Assembly (NCBI GenBank): GCA_913060595.1
Contig: CAJXSA010000261.1
Location: 1-5,722 of the forward strand
DNA length: 5,722 nt
Origin: an uncultured Ignavibacteria bacterium
GTDB lineage: Bacteria > Bacteroidota > Ignavibacteria > SZUA-365
Direction: 5' to 3'
Shown here: positions 4,738 to 5,722 of the stretch, in pieces
Numbering within the stretch: the first letter of the stretch is position 1
Layout: every line of letters begins with the position of its first letter
Notes under the pieces: model-generated
The model's database searches: none
The model's input: the letters and a program-made list of their open reading frames with translations, nothing else
Told to the model about the DNA's origin: nothing
Made by a program: the position numbers and the translations under genes

Positions 4738-5722
4738 GTGCGAGCAACAGGCGCTCATCGGACCAGCCCCGGAAGCGGCGCGCATCTGCGCCGCGCGGAG
4801 AGCGTCCGCGCCCTGCAGGAAGCGCTGCGCGAGGGACTGGCGGACGCCTTCCTCGTCACGCATCTTCCGCATGTGCGCTACCTGACGGGATTCACCGGCT
4901 CCAACGCCTGGCTGCTGATCCGAAAACGGTCTGCCATCCTTCTCACCGATCCCCGCTACCGGGAGCAGTCCGCCCGCGAGGTTCAAAACGCACAGGTCAT
5001 GATCGTCAGCGGGAGCACCATGACGGAAGCCCTGCGCCGCGAGGGGCTGCTGCGCCGCCTGCGCAGCATGGCCTTCGAGGCGTCGCACTGCTCTTTCACC
5101 GTGGCCCAGAATCTGAAATCCGCGCTGAAACCGCTGCGCCTGCTGCCGCTGCATGACGCCGTCGAACAGCTGCGTGAGAACAAGTATCCCGATGAAGTAC
5201 AGGCGACACGGCAGGCCATCCGCATCAGTGAAACGGTGTACACCGAGATTCTCCCCCTGCTGCGTCCCGGTGTGCGTGAAATCGACATCGCCGCAGAAAT
5301 CACCTACCGGCATCGCCTGCGCGGTGCGGACGGGGATTCCTTCGCCCCCATCGTCCTTTTCGGCGCCCGCAGCTCGCTCATTCACGGGACGCCCTCCCGT
5401 GCGACACTGCGTCCCGGACAGGCGATACTCATGGATTTCGGCTGCCGCGTGCACGGCTACGCCAGCGACATTACGCGCACCGTTTTCTGCGGCAAGGCGC
5501 CACCGCGCCTGCGGCGCGTGTACGACGTCGTGCAGAAGGCGCAGGAGAAAGGCCGCGCGCTTGCCGCACCGGGCATGACCGCCAGCGTACTCGACGAACA
5601 TGTCCGCAACGTCATCCGCGACAACGGATACGGCGACCGCTTCGAGCACGGTCTCGGCCACGGTCTTGGACTCGAAGTGCACGAGCGTCCCGCGCTTTCA
5701 TGGCGCAGCAGCGCGGAGCTCG
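4738..5722 (+). CDS. M24 family aminopeptidase P/Xaa-Pro peptidase, C-terminus beyond the window
   Basis: This is a dinuclear-metal peptidase of the aminopeptidase P/prolidase group, which removes residues before proline from peptides in the cytoplasm. 328 residues are visible. The N-terminal creatinase-like domain (about 20-145) includes the family signature HLPHVRYLTGFTGSNAWLL and TDPRYREQS. The linker LRENKYPDEV (145-154) leads into the pita-bread catalytic domain. Visible active-site residues are H216 in IHGTPS, metal ligands D233 (MDFG) and D244 (SDITRTVF) with the standard 11-residue spacing, metal ligand H308 and substrate-site H315 in GHGLGLEVHE. The two glutamate metal ligands should lie just past the right edge; relatives are about 350-365 residues, so perhaps 30-40 are missing. 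No ATG exists in frame upstream: the frame opens after TGA 4633-4635 and GTG 4738 is the only usual start codon that keeps the N-domain. It has no clear Shine-Dalgarno and begins three bases after a DnaA box. Aminopeptidase P versus prolidase cannot be settled. Confidence 0.9.
   Translation, partial: MRATGAHRTSPGSGAHLRRAESVRALQEALREGLADAFLVTHLPHVRYLTGFTGSNAWLLIRKRSAILLTDPRYREQSAREVQNAQVMIVSGSTMTEALRREGLLRRLRSMAFEASHCSFTVAQNLKSALKPLRLLPLHDAVEQLRENKYPDEVQATRQAIRISETVYTEILPLLRPGVREIDIAAEITYRHRLRGADGDSFAPIVLFGARSSLIHGTPSRATLRPGQAILMDFGCRVHGYASDITRTVFCGKAPPRLRRVYDVVQKAQEKGRALAAPGMTASVLDEHVRNVIRDNGYGDRFEHGLGHGLGLEVHERPALSWRSSAEL

Noticed and set aside
4720..5682. A 320-residue minus-strand open frame opposite the peptidase
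   Set aside because: The plus strand carries the M24 signatures in order; the minus frame has none and covers the DnaA-box region only by chance.

Overview
This window looks like a chromosomal segment from a GC-rich member of the Bacteroidota/Ignavibacteriota/Kapabacteria side of the FCB group. Three things point there: a type IX secretion (T9SS) type A C-terminal sorting domain, the N-terminus of an SBBP/DUF7948-type secreted protein, and a promoter candidate matching the Bacteroidota -33/-7 pattern (TTTG / TAnnTTTG). The phylum is an inference; no rRNA or other marker is present.

Left part (1-1596, minus strand): two exported proteins are encoded in the same direction. The upstream gene (1596-547) is a complete 349-residue T9SS cargo protein with a signal peptide, a middle region I do not recognise and a type A sorting tail. 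The downstream gene (404 to beyond the left edge) is the N-terminal 134 residues of a secreted protein of the DUF7948/SBBP-repeat kind. The 142-base gap between them holds a nested inverted repeat.

Centre (1597-1929): a 333-base divergent intergenic region with no gene. It holds an AT-rich promoter stretch beside the T9SS gene, a compact block of GC-rich palindromic repeats (three near-identical 18-mers plus a perfect 7-bp hairpin), and a good Bacteroidota-type promoter facing right.

Right part (1930-5722, plus strand): three metabolic genes lie in one direction. They are a glutaryl-CoA-dehydrogenase-like acyl-CoA dehydrogenase (1930-3102), IMP dehydrogenase GuaB (3132-4604, all catalytic landmarks present) and an M24 aminopeptidase P-type peptidase (4738 to beyond the right edge). 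The first two are 29 bases apart and probably share a transcript. They do not form one pathway: the first belongs to lysine/tryptophan/aromatic degradation, the second to guanine nucleotide synthesis, the third to peptide turnover.

The most notable signal is in the 133-base gap after guaB. It contains three same-orientation DnaA boxes, two of them the perfect TTATCCACA spaced 21 bp apart, with the last ending two bases before the only plausible start codon of the peptidase. This suggests DnaA control, a DnaA-titration site or, less likely, a replication origin. I see no defence system, mobile element, CRISPR array, tRNA or rRNA, and the coding genes themselves are of known families.
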